In this document: piece by piece, positions 1 through 5,199 of the stretch
Numbering within the stretch: position 1 is the first letter of the stretch
Layout of the letters: each line of letters starts with the position of its first letter
Notes under the pieces: generated by a model
Told to the model about the DNA's origin: nothing
Seen by the model: the letters and a program-made list of their open reading frames with translations, nothing else
The model's database searches: none
From: Clostridiales bacterium
Lineage (GTDB): Bacteria > Bacillota > Clostridia > Oscillospirales > Acutalibacteraceae
Length of the DNA: 5,199 nt
Assembly: GCA_020859725.1 (NCBI GenBank)
Contig: JAJBVR010000059.1
Span: 1 to 5,199 of the forward strand
Direction: 5' to 3'
Made by a program: the position numbers and the translations under genes

Positions 1-2
1 CC

Positions 3-74
3 TTTGAAGTCTTCTTCGATACTCTGTTGCACTTGACTTGACAATTCAAGTATTTTAAAAGTTCGCGCAGGGTT
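3..74 (+). pseudogene. Upstream remnant of the HAD phosphatase, interrupted by TGA at 39-41
   Basis: In the same frame as the HAD fragment, positions 3-38 read FEVFFDTLLHLT, then TGA (39-41), then QFKYFKSSRRVV running into the 75-467 frame. FEVFFD resembles the cap-domain strand 'VEVFIDG' common in Cof-type phosphatases, and the residues after the stop also fit. The simplest reading is one gene carrying a nonsense change, or a compensating pair of indels between about 20 and 45: another frame there reads VALDLT, with a GTTGCA that would also suit the family. The gene runs off the left edge, so its start and first motifs cannot be checked. Confidence 0.4.
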
Positions 75-467
75 GTGCCAAGCATCTTAAACCTTTTTGA
101 AAGCAGTGAAAAAGAAGCTGAGGAAATTTTTGTTTTGTGTAAGGACAAAGAGCAAAGAGACAAGCTTATAAAAGCTTTTTCGGAAAATGCCGGCATTCAG
201 TTAAGCACTCTTGATGAAACTTTTCTTGAAATAACAAACGCGGGAACGGATAAGGGAGCCGCTTTTAAATTCCTGTGCGGTTATCTGAATATTCCGCTTA
301 AAAGCAGTTTGGCTTTCGGTGATAATAATAATGACGTAAGCCTTTTGAGGGCGGCGGGTGTTTCAGTTGCTATGGGAAACGCCGCTGAAAATTTAAAAAA
401 TGAAGCCGATTTTATAACGCTTTTCAATGAAAATAACGGAATTGCCGCGGTGCTTAACGCATTATAA
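75..467 (+). CDS. Cof-type HAD-superfamily phosphatase, C-terminal part
   Basis: This is the C-terminal half of a Cof/YidA-type haloacid-dehalogenase phosphatase; such cytosolic Mg2+-dependent enzymes hydrolyse sugar phosphates and related phosphoesters. Counting from the GTG at 75 (130 residues), motif III is Lys60 in TDKG and motif IV is the Mg2+-binding GDNNND (residues 82-87). The family ending is also present: SVAMGNA (97-103), then a residue pattern like the usual 'ADFIT..N...G' tail. The N-terminal DxDGT nucleophile motif, motif II and most of the C2 cap are absent; full-length relatives are about 265-275 residues. The GTG is probably not the natural start: it has no clear Shine-Dalgarno site, and the frame upstream still reads like family sequence (KYFKSSRRVV) back to a TGA at 39-41. 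The gene is therefore interrupted, or the sequence has errors there. It ends in TAA. The family call is firm; the substrate is unknown. Confidence 0.85.
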   Translation: MPSILNLFESSEKEAEEIFVLCKDKEQRDKLIKAFSENAGIQLSTLDETFLEITNAGTDKGAAFKFLCGYLNIPLKSSLAFGDNNNDVSLLRAAGVSVAMGNAAENLKNEADFITLFNENNGIAAVLNAL

Positions 468-476
468 TGATAAATT

Positions 477-574
477 TGTGGTTATATTTCACAAAAAATC
501 CGCTTAAAATAATGAAATGTGGTTGCATTTTGCGAAACTTTGCACAAAAATATTGACTTAATCATTTTGTGGTA
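477..574 (+). repeat. Three spaced TGTGGT copies upstream of the DUF6465 promoter
   Basis: TGTGGT occurs at 477-482, 518-523 and 568-573, the first two as TGTGGTT. The third lies in the promoter spacer. The first sits in a small dyad (TTTGTG 475-480, CACAAA 490-495) and the second in another (AAATG, CATTT around the motif). Starts are 41 and 50 bp apart. They could be protein-binding sites, or chance in AT-rich DNA. Nothing else recognisable lies in 468-650 apart from the promoter and ribosome binding site. Confidence 0.3.
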
Positions 575-581
575 CTAATAT
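553..581 (+). promoter_or_regulatory. Sigma-A-type promoter of the DUF6465 gene
   Basis: The -35 box is TTGACT (553-558). A 17-bp spacer leads to TAATAT (576-581), a 4/6 match to TATAAT within a very AT-rich stretch. The predicted start of transcription is near 588, giving a leader of about 60 nt before the ATG at 651. The -35 is convincing; the exact -10 hexamer is uncertain. Confidence 0.6.
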
Positions 582-634
582 ATAAAATATAAAGCGGATA
601 TGCTTTATTAATATTGATTTTTATTATATTATGT

Positions 635-642
635 GGAAAGGA
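635..642 (+). promoter_or_regulatory. Ribosome binding site that sets the DUF6465 start at 651
   Basis: GGAAAGGA (635-642) ends 8 nt before ATG 651. The in-frame GTG at 633 overlaps the upstream side of this element and has no such site of its own, so 651 is the better start. Confidence 0.75.
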
Positions 643-650
643 TTTTAATT

Positions 651-1071
651 ATGGCAAACACAAAATCAGGCGCTGCCAAAAAGGCTGCAAGGGCAATTAA
701 AGAAACTGCTCAAACAGTTGAAAAAGACGTTAAAGCCGCAGCTTCCGAATCGGTTAAGGCGGCGGAAAAGGCTGTTAAAAAAACTGCCGCTAAATCCGAA
801 AATGTTAAAAAGGCAGCAAAAGCCGTTAAAGAGAAAGCAGAAAAAACAGCTAAAAAAACTCAGCCGAAAAGCGCAAAAGCAGAAGTTTATTTTGAATTTG
901 CGGGAAAGCAGATAACCACCGATTATGCTGCCGAGGCGGCAAAAAAAGGCTTATGTTGAGGCGGGAAACAAAGCGTCTTCAATAAAATCCGTTAAGGTTT
1001 ATGTAAAAGCGGAGGATAATGCCGTTTATTATGTTATTAACGATTCTGTAAGCGGCAAAGCCGAATTATAA
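651..1071 (+). CDS. DUF6465 protein with H1-like basic N-terminus, frameshifted at an A7 tract
   Basis: From ATG 651 the frame encodes a Lys/Ala-rich, histone-H1-like tail (21 Lys and 22 Ala in residues 1-77), then the start of a compact domain (AEVYFEFAGKQITTDY), and stops at TGA 957-959 after 102 residues. The rest of the domain lies in the +1 frame from 949 to the TAA at 1069-1071; it includes VEAGNKASSIKSVKVYVK and the ending NAVYYVINDSVSGKAEL. That matches the usual C-terminus of DUF6465 proteins of Clostridia as I know them. Removing one base in AAAAAAAGG (941-949) joins the halves into 139 residues. DUF6465 has no established function; the basic tail suggests nucleic-acid binding, which is inference. 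The lesion could be a real mutation, a homopolymer sequencing error, or slippage. The gene is probably monocistronic, between its own promoter and a strong terminator. Confidence 0.8.
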
Positions 1072-1090
1072 TATTTCAAAACAATTTAAA

Positions 1091-1122
1091 GAACTCTTCC
1101 GTTAAAGGAGGGTTCTTTTTTT
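1091..1122 (+). terminator. Intrinsic terminator of the DUF6465 gene
   Basis: A 9-bp stem (GAACTCTTC 1091-1099 with GGAGGGTTC 1107-1115, two G-T wobbles) closes a 7-nt loop and is followed by seven T residues (1116-1122). It starts 20 nt after the TAA at 1069-1071. This position supports that TAA, rather than the TGA at 957, as the ancestral gene end. Confidence 0.9.
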
Positions 1123-1153
1123 ATGCCGCGCCGGATTAATAATCGTTTCATTG

Positions 1154-1182
1154 TTGATAAAAGTAACGGCATATGATAGAAT
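1154..1182 (+). promoter_or_regulatory. Sigma-A-type promoter of the capA-like gene
   Basis: TTGATA (1154-1159, 5/6) and TAGAAT (1177-1182, 5/6) are separated by 17 bp. Transcription would begin near 1189, giving a leader of about 29 nt to ATG 1218. The in-frame ATG at 1173 lies upstream of the -10 box and would not be in this transcript. Confidence 0.6.
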
Positions 1183-1217
1183 TAAAATATCAATATTTAT
1201 TTAATGGATGTGCAGTT

Positions 1218-2405
1218 ATGAAAAGCAAGAAAAAAATATGGGAAGTAATCATTCCCGTGGCAATAGCCGTAATTGTTGTGTGCGGCTTTGCAGTAAGCGG
1301 CCATATAACAAAGAATTTTGACAGTTTAACGCCAACCGCTCAGAGCGAAACCCAAACGGTAACAGAGTCGCCGACCGTTTCATACTCAAAGGTTAATCTT
1401 GTGGCGGCGGGTGATAATCTTATTCACAACACTCTGATTGCCGCCGGGGAAAAGGATGATGGAACCTATGATTATTCATCCTTTTATCAATATATAAAAA
1501 ATGATATTTCAGCCGCGGATATAGCGGTTATAAACCAGGAAACCATGCTTGGAGGCAGTGATTTTGAATATACCGGCTATCCTATGTTCAACACTCCCTG
1601 GGAAGTGGGCGAGGCGGCTATAGACGCGGGATTTGATATTTTTACCTGCGCTACCAATCATTCAATGGATGTGGGCTTTTCGGGCATAGAGCAGGAATGT
1701 AAGTTTTTTGATGAACACCCCAAGGTTGTTCACGTAGGCACCAACGATACCGAGGAAGATTATAATACGGTTACTTATTACGAAAAAAACTCAATTAAAT
1801 TTGCGGTTTTAAATTATACATACGGAACAAACGGTATTTCACTGCCCGAAAGCAAGCCGTGGTGTGTTAATATGATTGATAAGGATAAAATTACATCAGA
1901 TGTTAACACGGCAAAGCAAAACGCGGATGTAATTATTGTTTTTCCGCACTGGGGCACTGAAAACAGCACCTCTGTTTCCGATTATCAGAAAGAATATGTT
2001 CAGCTGTTTTCGGATTTGGGCGTTGATATTGTTATAGGCGCCCACCCGCACGTTCTTCAGTCGGTTGAATGGGTTGAAAATAAAACAACGGGCAAAAAAA
2101 TGCTTGTTTATTATTCGCTGGGAAATTTCATTTCTCACCAAACCAGCCTTAATCAGCTTTGCGGCGGAATGGCGCAGATAACAATAGAGAAAAACGGCGA
2201 TGAAATCTCCGTTACAAACGCGAAGCTTGCCCCCGTTGTGTGCTGGTACAAGGCAACCGGAGCCGATTATCAGTTTGCGGTTTATAAATTATCCGATTAC
2301 ACGGATGATTTGGTAAAAACACATAAGCAAAGCGGCGCAACTCCTCAGTATTTTACGGAATATGCAAAAAAGGTTGTGCCGGAAGAGTTTTTAAACCTTA
2401 ATTAA
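1218..2405 (+). CDS. CapA/PgsA-family membrane-anchored metallophosphatase-like protein
   Basis: A 395-residue protein of the CapA (PGA_cap) family, the metallophosphatase-like fold that includes PgsA/CapA of poly-gamma-glutamate synthesis. In 1218-based numbering a basic start (MKSKKK) leads into one transmembrane helix at about 6-30, then a Ser/Thr-rich linker (35-58), placing the domain outside the cell. Family motifs appear in order: AAGDNLIH (Asp66), INQE (Asn106, Glu108), ATNH (Asn147, His148), FPHWG (His244), GAHPH (274-278) and YSLGNF (299-304). These are the expected metal-binding positions and all are intact. I chose ATG 1218 over 1173 because the promoter overlaps 1173, GGATG (1206-1210) precedes 1218, and the product starts like a signal anchor. 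No pgsB/capB, pgsC or other capsule gene is in the window, so a role in polyglutamate synthesis is not supported; many clostridial members stand alone with unknown substrate. It ends in TAA. Confidence 0.88.
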   Translation: MKSKKKIWEVIIPVAIAVIVVCGFAVSGHITKNFDSLTPTAQSETQTVTESPTVSYSKVNLVAAGDNLIHNTLIAAGEKDDGTYDYSSFYQYIKNDISAADIAVINQETMLGGSDFEYTGYPMFNTPWEVGEAAIDAGFDIFTCATNHSMDVGFSGIEQECKFFDEHPKVVHVGTNDTEEDYNTVTYYEKNSIKFAVLNYTYGTNGISLPESKPWCVNMIDKDKITSDVNTAKQNADVIIVFPHWGTENSTSVSDYQKEYVQLFSDLGVDIVIGAHPHVLQSVEWVENKTTGKKMLVYYSLGNFISHQTSLNQLCGGMAQITIEKNGDEISVTNAKLAPVVCWYKATGADYQFAVYKLSDYTDDLVKTHKQSGATPQYFTEYAKKVVPEEFLNLN

Positions 2406-2440
2406 TTTAGTGATTTTCAACAAATGATTTTAATGCTGTT

Positions 2441-2455
2441 TGTTAAAATTTAACA
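2441..2455 (+). promoter_or_regulatory. Perfect 15-bp palindrome upstream of the glnA promoter
   Basis: TGTTAAAATTTAACA is a perfect 7-1-7 dyad whose centre lies 33 bp upstream of the glnA -35 box, a typical place for an operator. Its ends resemble the GlnR/TnrA consensus TGTNA-N7-TNACA, but the inner spacing is 5 rather than 7, so a GlnR site is not established. AT-rich palindromes also occur by chance. Confidence 0.35.
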
Positions 2456-2480
2456 TAATAACAAATTTTTTAAAAACATA

Positions 2481-2510
2481 TTGACTTTTTTATGCAAACG
2501 GAAATATAAT
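2481..2510 (+). promoter_or_regulatory. Strong sigma-A promoter of glnA
   Basis: TTGACT (2481-2486, 5/6) and a perfect TATAAT (2505-2510) are separated by 18 bp. Transcription should begin near 2517, giving a leader of about 87 nt that contains the hairpin at 2528-2559. It is the best-matching promoter in the window. Confidence 0.8.
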
Positions 2511-2527
2511 GAATATGTAATAAGAAC

Positions 2528-2567
2528 AAAGGCGTTCCGAATGGTATCGGAGCGCCTTTTTGTTTTT
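2528..2567 (+). terminator. Intrinsic-terminator-like hairpin in the glnA leader (possible attenuator)
   Basis: A 12-bp stem (2528-2539 with 2548-2559, one G-T wobble) has a GC-rich core and is followed by a run of T broken by one G (2557-2567). It lies about 11 nt after the predicted glnA transcription start and 37 nt before the ATG. It could be an attenuator for glnA, the distant terminator of the capA-like gene (stop at 2405), or a 5' stem that protects the mRNA. If A2540 and T2547 pair, the loop is the hexamer ATGGTA. Confidence 0.7.
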
Positions 2568-2585
2568 AATTCATTTTTAAATTTT

Positions 2586-2593
2586 GAGAGGAG
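2586..2593 (+). promoter_or_regulatory. Ribosome binding site that sets the glnA start at 2604
   Basis: GAGAGGAG (2586-2593) lies 10 nt before ATG 2604. The frame is open back to a TTG at 2481, but that TTG is the -35 box of the promoter, so the longer reading is not real. Confidence 0.85.
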
Positions 2594-2603
2594 TTGCTTT
2601 ATT

Positions 2604-3944
2604 ATGAGCAAGCTAACCAAGGAAGATGTGCTTAGAGACGCGCAGGAAAAAAATGTTGAATTTGTAAGGCTTCAGTTTACAGATGTTTTCGGCCTTATGA
2701 AAAATGTTGCAATCACGGTTTTGCAGCTTGAAAAGGCGCTGGAAAACGAGTGTATGTTTGACGGCTCTTCAATCGACGGATTTGTAAGAATTGATGAATC
2801 GGATATGTATCTTCATCCGGATCTTGATTCCTGGGCTATTTTCCCGTGGAGAACTTTCGGCGGAAAAACAACAGGCCGGCTTATTTGCTCGGTTTATATG
2901 GCAGACAATAAAACGCCTTTTATGGGCGATCCCAAAAACGTGCTTAAAAAGGTTATGAGCGAAGCGGCTGAAATGGGATACAGCTTTAATGTTGGTCCTG
3001 AGCTTGAGTTTTTCCTGTTTAAGCGTGATGAGGACGGAAAACCCACCACGGAAATGACAGACCACGGCGGTTATTTTGATCTTAATCCTATTGACGCCGG
3101 TGAAAACTGCCGTCGTGATATTTGCCTTGCACTTGAGGATATGGGATATGAGATTGAGGCGTCGCACCATGAGGTTGCCGAATCGCAGCATGAAATTGAT
3201 TTTAGATTTGATGATGTTATGACAACGGCAGACAGAGTTATGACATTTAAGCACGTTGTTAAAACATATGCCACAAAGCATGGTCTTCACGCCACCTTTA
3301 TGCCAAAGCCCGTTTTCGGAATAAACGGCTCCGGAATGCACACCAATATGAGCCTTTACAAGCTTGAGGACGGCTCAAACGCTTTTGATGATCCAAGCGA
3401 TGAGCTTGGGCTTTCGGAAACAGCTTATCATTTTATCGCCGGAATAATGGCGCATATTAAAGGAATAGCGGCGTTTTCAAACCCAACCGTAAATTCATAT
3501 AAAAGACTTGTTCCCGGTTATGAGGCTCCCTGCTATATCGCCTGGTCCGCGTCAAACCGTTCAAGCCTTGTTCGTATACCCGCGGCAAGAGGAAAGGGCA
3601 CTCGTGTGGAGCTTCGCTGCCCTGATCCAACCTGCAACCCGTATCTTGAAATGGCGCTTTGCCTTGCAGCAGGCCTGGATGGAATCAAAAACAAGCTTGA
3701 AGCCCCTGCTCCGGTTGATTACAATGTTTTTGAGCGCACTATGGAAGAATTGCAGGAAGCAAAAATAGATTGTCTTCCCGGAAGCCTTGAAGAAGCAATC
3801 TATGCGGCAGAGGCGGATCCGTTTATCAGGGAAACGCTCGGGAAGCATGTGTTTAACGCATATATCGGCGGTAAAAAATGTGAATGGGATGAGTACCGCA
3901 CACAAATTTCGCAGTGGGAAATAAACAGATATTTGAAGAAATAA
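2604..3944 (+). CDS. glnA: Glutamine synthetase, type I (GSI-alpha)
   Basis: Cytosolic glutamine synthetase: ATP-dependent ligation of ammonium to glutamate, the entry step of nitrogen assimilation, normally a dodecamer. The 446-residue length is typical of GSI-alpha. Motifs in order: FDGSSIDGF (52-60); [10 protein letters not shown] (61-70), whose Arg62 corresponds to the feedback-inhibition arginine of the Bacillus subtilis enzyme; GPELEFF with metal ligands Glu133 and Glu135; [13 protein letters not shown] (188-200) with Glu190 and Glu197; [11 protein letters not shown] (241-251) with His246; [18 protein letters not shown] (293-310) with the flap glutamate Glu307; NRSSLVRIP (318-326); and [16 protein letters not shown] (333-348) with Glu336. 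The length and the absence of the adenylylation-site segment argue against GSI-beta. Residues 192-194 read AES where I expect APG in many relatives. Control is probably transcriptional (palindrome and leader hairpin upstream) plus feedback by glutamine. No glnR or ANTAR regulator gene lies in the window. It ends in TAA; the next gene is convergent. Confidence 0.97.
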   Translation: MSKLTKEDVLRDAQEKNVEFVRLQFTDVFGLMKNVAITVLQLEKALENECMFDGSSIDGFVRIDESDMYLHPDLDSWAIFPWRTFGGKTTGRLICSVYMADNKTPFMGDPKNVLKKVMSEAAEMGYSFNVGPELEFFLFKRDEDGKPTTEMTDHGGYFDLNPIDAGENCRRDICLALEDMGYEIEASHHEVAESQHEIDFRFDDVMTTADRVMTFKHVVKTYATKHGLHATFMPKPVFGINGSGMHTNMSLYKLEDGSNAFDDPSDELGLSETAYHFIAGIMAHIKGIAAFSNPTVNSYKRLVPGYEAPCYIAWSASNRSSLVRIPAARGKGTRVELRCPDPTCNPYLEMALCLAAGLDGIKNKLEAPAPVDYNVFERTMEELQEAKIDCLPGSLEEAIYAAEADPFIRETLGKHVFNAYIGGKKCEWDEYRTQISQWEINRYLKK

Positions 3945-3982
3945 TTTTTTGTTGCCCTCTCTTTAGGCAGAAATGCCGTTTT

Positions 3983-4008
3983 GACCGGCGTGTATTTTAA
4001 TGCCGGTC
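3983..4008. terminator. Hairpin downstream of glnA
   Basis: GACCGGC (3983-3989) and GCCGGTC (4002-4008) form a perfect 7-bp GC-rich stem around a 12-nt loop. No T tract follows on the plus strand; on the minus strand only a few T residues follow the stem. It begins 38 nt after the glnA stop and may mark or protect the 3' end of the mRNA rather than terminate by itself. Confidence 0.45.
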
Positions 4009-4018
4009 GATATAATAA

Positions 4019-4068
4019 CAAACGGCTCCGATGAAATTTATCAATCGGCGCTGTTTTGTATGCTTTTT
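4019..4068. terminator. Probable terminator between convergent glnA and GDPD genes
   Basis: A long imperfect stem (about 4020-4032 with 4044-4056; five pairs, one mismatch, then seven more including a wobble) encloses an 11-nt loop. T-rich DNA follows on the plus strand (TTTT 4054-4057, TTTTT 4064-4068), and a weaker T-rich run on the minus strand. It sits between two converging genes, so it may serve both directions. The remainder of 3945-4135 is AT-rich, with no gene that I can see. Confidence 0.5.
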
Positions 4069-4135
4069 CATTTGGATTTTTAAATAATTAAATAATCAAA
4101 TTATGAAGTTGCTCTTCTTTTTAAAAATTTTTTGC

Positions 4136-5164
4136 CTATGAATCCGAATCAGTTATATTGTAAAGCTTATCAGGATAATCAGTCATAATGCAGTCTGCGC
4201 CTACGGATGAAAGATATTCCAAATCATTTTCATTGTTAATCGTCCAATATTGAACAGCAATATTATTTTTATGAGCATAGTTTATTACCGTGGCGGTGCC
4301 TAAATTGGCAATAAGGCGGTACGGCATATTATATGGTATTTGAAGCGCAATATATTTTGGGTTGAAATCCTTGTCATCTGTAATAGCGGCTTTGTAAAAA
4401 GAGAGCACCTCTTTTATTGTTGCGCTTCGCGCCATATCGGGGTAGTGTTCATCAACATAAAGCGAAACTTCTTCATGAAATGTGCCGAATACCGTATCGT
4501 TAAGCAGATTTCTTTCCTTAAGAATTTCATAAAGTATGTCAACGCCTTTTTTGCCCTCTTCTCCGCTGTTTTTTATTTCAATAATATAATCAAAATCCGG
4601 GCTTATTGATGTTAAATAATCCAGCGCGCCCTCAACTCTGAGTATTTTAAGCTCCTCCGGCACCTGCTCTCCATGTAAATCGGCATATGGAGTTTCTCCT
4701 TTTTCGTTTTCAAACTTTGCACCCATATTAAGGCGGCGCAGTTCCTCATAGGTATAGTCCTGCGGATAAACGTCTTTTTTGCCGAATATTTTTTCACTGT
4801 CCGATGTTCTGTCTAAGGTATCGTCATGCAGCAAAACCAGCACATTGTCTTTGGTTATATGAAGGTCAAATTCAAATATGTCAACCGAAAAATCGCTGTT
4901 TTCGGCACAGTATTTAAACGCCGTAAGGGTTTCCTCGGGAGCTATTCCGCTGCCGCTTCTGTGCGCGCTTACCTGAGGAACGCTGACATTTGCGATGTAC
5001 GGATTATCATTTTCATATACAATTATATCTTCAGGAGAGGAGCGCCATGTGCAGGAAATTATTACTGCCGCGATTATTGCCGCGATTATTGCCGCAATTA
5101 TTATTGCCGCGGTTCTGCTCTTTTTTGTTTTGGTTTTGCCCGGAATACGTGCTTTGGTTTTCAT
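4136..5164 (-). CDS. Membrane-anchored glycerophosphodiester phosphodiesterase
   Basis: A 342-residue GDPD-family enzyme; such proteins hydrolyse glycerophosphodiesters (from phospholipid or teichoic-acid turnover) to glycerol-3-phosphate and an alcohol. A very basic N-terminus (residues 1-17) precedes one transmembrane helix (about 19-38, almost wholly Ala and Ile), so the domain should lie outside the membrane. TIM-barrel active-site motifs: HRSGSGIAPEET (68-79; His68, Arg69, Glu77), FEFDLHITKD (97-106; Glu98, Asp100), LLHDDTLDRT (111-120; His113), IEIK (195-198; Glu196, Lys198), and QYWTINNENDL to MTDYPDKL (305-334). The usual first motif is HRG...PENT, so Gly is replaced by Ser70 and Asn by Glu78. 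The ATG has an AAAGGA site (complement of 5173-5179) at good spacing. TATAAG (5197-5192 on the minus strand) could be its -10, with the -35 outside the window. The stop is TAG. GlpQ-like or UgpQ-like substrate preference cannot be told. Confidence 0.92.
   Translation of the reverse strand: MKTKARIPGKTKTKKSRTAAIIIAAIIAAIIAAVIISCTWRSSPEDIIVYENDNPYIANVSVPQVSAHRSGSGIAPEETLTAFKYCAENSDFSVDIFEFDLHITKDNVLVLLHDDTLDRTSDSEKIFGKKDVYPQDYTYEELRRLNMGAKFENEKGETPYADLHGEQVPEELKILRVEGALDYLTSISPDFDYIIEIKNSGEEGKKGVDILYEILKERNLLNDTVFGTFHEEVSLYVDEHYPDMARSATIKEVLSFYKAAITDDKDFNPKYIALQIPYNMPYRLIANLGTATVINYAHKNNIAVQYWTINNENDLEYLSSVGADCIMTDYPDKLYNITDSDS
5061..5111. repeat. 12-bp tandem repeat encoding the GDPD transmembrane helix
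   Basis: Four copies of a 12-bp unit (ATTATTGCCGCG on the plus strand) lie at 5061-5072, 5073-5084, 5085-5096 and 5100-5111, with an extra ATT at 5097-5099. Copies differ at no more than one base. On the minus strand each unit encodes Ala-Ala-Ile-Ile, so the tract makes up most of the membrane helix of the GDPD. Because 12 is a multiple of 3, copy-number change would keep the frame. Confidence 0.85.
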
Positions 5165-5172
5165 TTTTTATT

Positions 5173-5179
5173 TCCTTTC
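5173..5179 (-). promoter_or_regulatory. Ribosome binding site of the GDPD gene
   Basis: The plus-strand TCCTTTC reads GAAAGGA on the minus strand and lies 8 nt before the ATG complement at 5162-5164. It supports the annotated start. Confidence 0.75.
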
Positions 5180-5199
5180 GATTTTATGCTGCTTATAAT

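Noticed and set aside
39..41. TGA recoded as tryptophan or selenocysteine
   Set aside because: Tryptophan is TGG throughout the intact genes, no other internal TGA occurs in them, and the site has no known selenoprotein context.
475..495. TTTGTG/CACAAA hairpin as terminator of the HAD gene
   Set aside because: Only 6 AT-rich pairs with a 9-nt loop and no T tract on the plus strand.
941..985. Programmed -1 ribosomal frameshift at the in-phase A AAA AAA heptamer of DUF6465
   Set aside because: The heptamer is in the right phase, but the -1 frame meets TAA at 983-985 and does not encode the conserved C-terminus; the +1 (or -2) frame is required.
1173..1217. Earlier ATG start for the capA-like protein
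   Set aside because: It lies upstream of a good -10 box, has no clear Shine-Dalgarno site, and would put 15 atypical residues before a normal signal anchor.
2406..2480. Terminator directly after the capA-like gene
   Set aside because: Only weak AT-rich pairings (for example AACAAA with TTTGTT around a 14-nt loop); the first strong terminator-like hairpin is at 2528-2559.
2481..2603. N-terminal extension of glutamine synthetase from TTG 2481
   Set aside because: It spans the promoter and leader hairpin; GS proteins start like the product of ATG 2604, which has a strong ribosome binding site.
2769..3341. 190-codon minus-strand open frame inside glnA
   Set aside because: Antisense to a highly conserved gene, with no recognisable domain or ribosome binding site; a shadow of glnA codon use.
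4995..5198. Plus-strand open frame rich in Ile/Ala near the right end
   Set aside because: It is the complement of the 12-bp repeat and GDPD N-terminus; its hydrophobic stretch comes from the near-symmetric repeat, not from a separate gene.

Overview
The window looks like a stretch of chromosome from a low-GC clostridial member of the Bacillota, probably a gut-type Oscillospiraceae/Lachnospiraceae relative. The grounds are AT-rich intergenic DNA with near-consensus TTGACT/TATAAT promoters, GA-rich Shine-Dalgarno sites, a GSI-alpha glutamine synthetase, and a DUF6465 protein, a family I know from Clostridia. This lineage call is inference; no rRNA or other marker gene is present.

Layout, left to right. 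Positions 1-467 hold the C-terminal half of a Cof-type HAD phosphatase, whose reading frame is interrupted near the left edge by a TGA at 39-41. Positions 468-650 are a regulatory gap with a promoter (553-581) and several TGTGGT copies. Positions 651-1071 hold a lysine/alanine-rich, histone-H1-like DUF6465 protein that is frameshifted at an A7 tract (941-947), followed by a strong intrinsic terminator (1091-1122). Positions 1218-2405 encode a membrane-anchored CapA/PgsA-type metallophosphatase-like protein with its own promoter. Positions 2406-2603 form the glnA control region: a perfect 15-bp palindrome, a strong promoter and, right behind it, a terminator-like hairpin inside the leader. Positions 2604-3944 encode type I glutamine synthetase (glnA). 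Positions 3945-4135 are a convergent intergenic region with two hairpins. Positions 4136-5164, on the minus strand, encode a membrane-anchored glycerophosphodiester phosphodiesterase whose transmembrane segment is built from a 12-bp tandem repeat; its ribosome binding site lies just before the window ends.

The genes look like independent transcription units rather than one pathway: each plus-strand gene from DUF6465 onward has its own promoter, and the GDPD gene runs the opposite way. Two products (CapA-like and GDPD) act at the cell envelope, glnA is central nitrogen assimilation, and DUF6465 may bind nucleic acid through its basic tail. I see no CRISPR array, tRNA, rRNA, insertion sequence or phage gene, and no convincing new multi-gene system. 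The observations most worth checking are the two reading-frame lesions, the hairpin in the glnA leader, and the repeat-encoded membrane helix.
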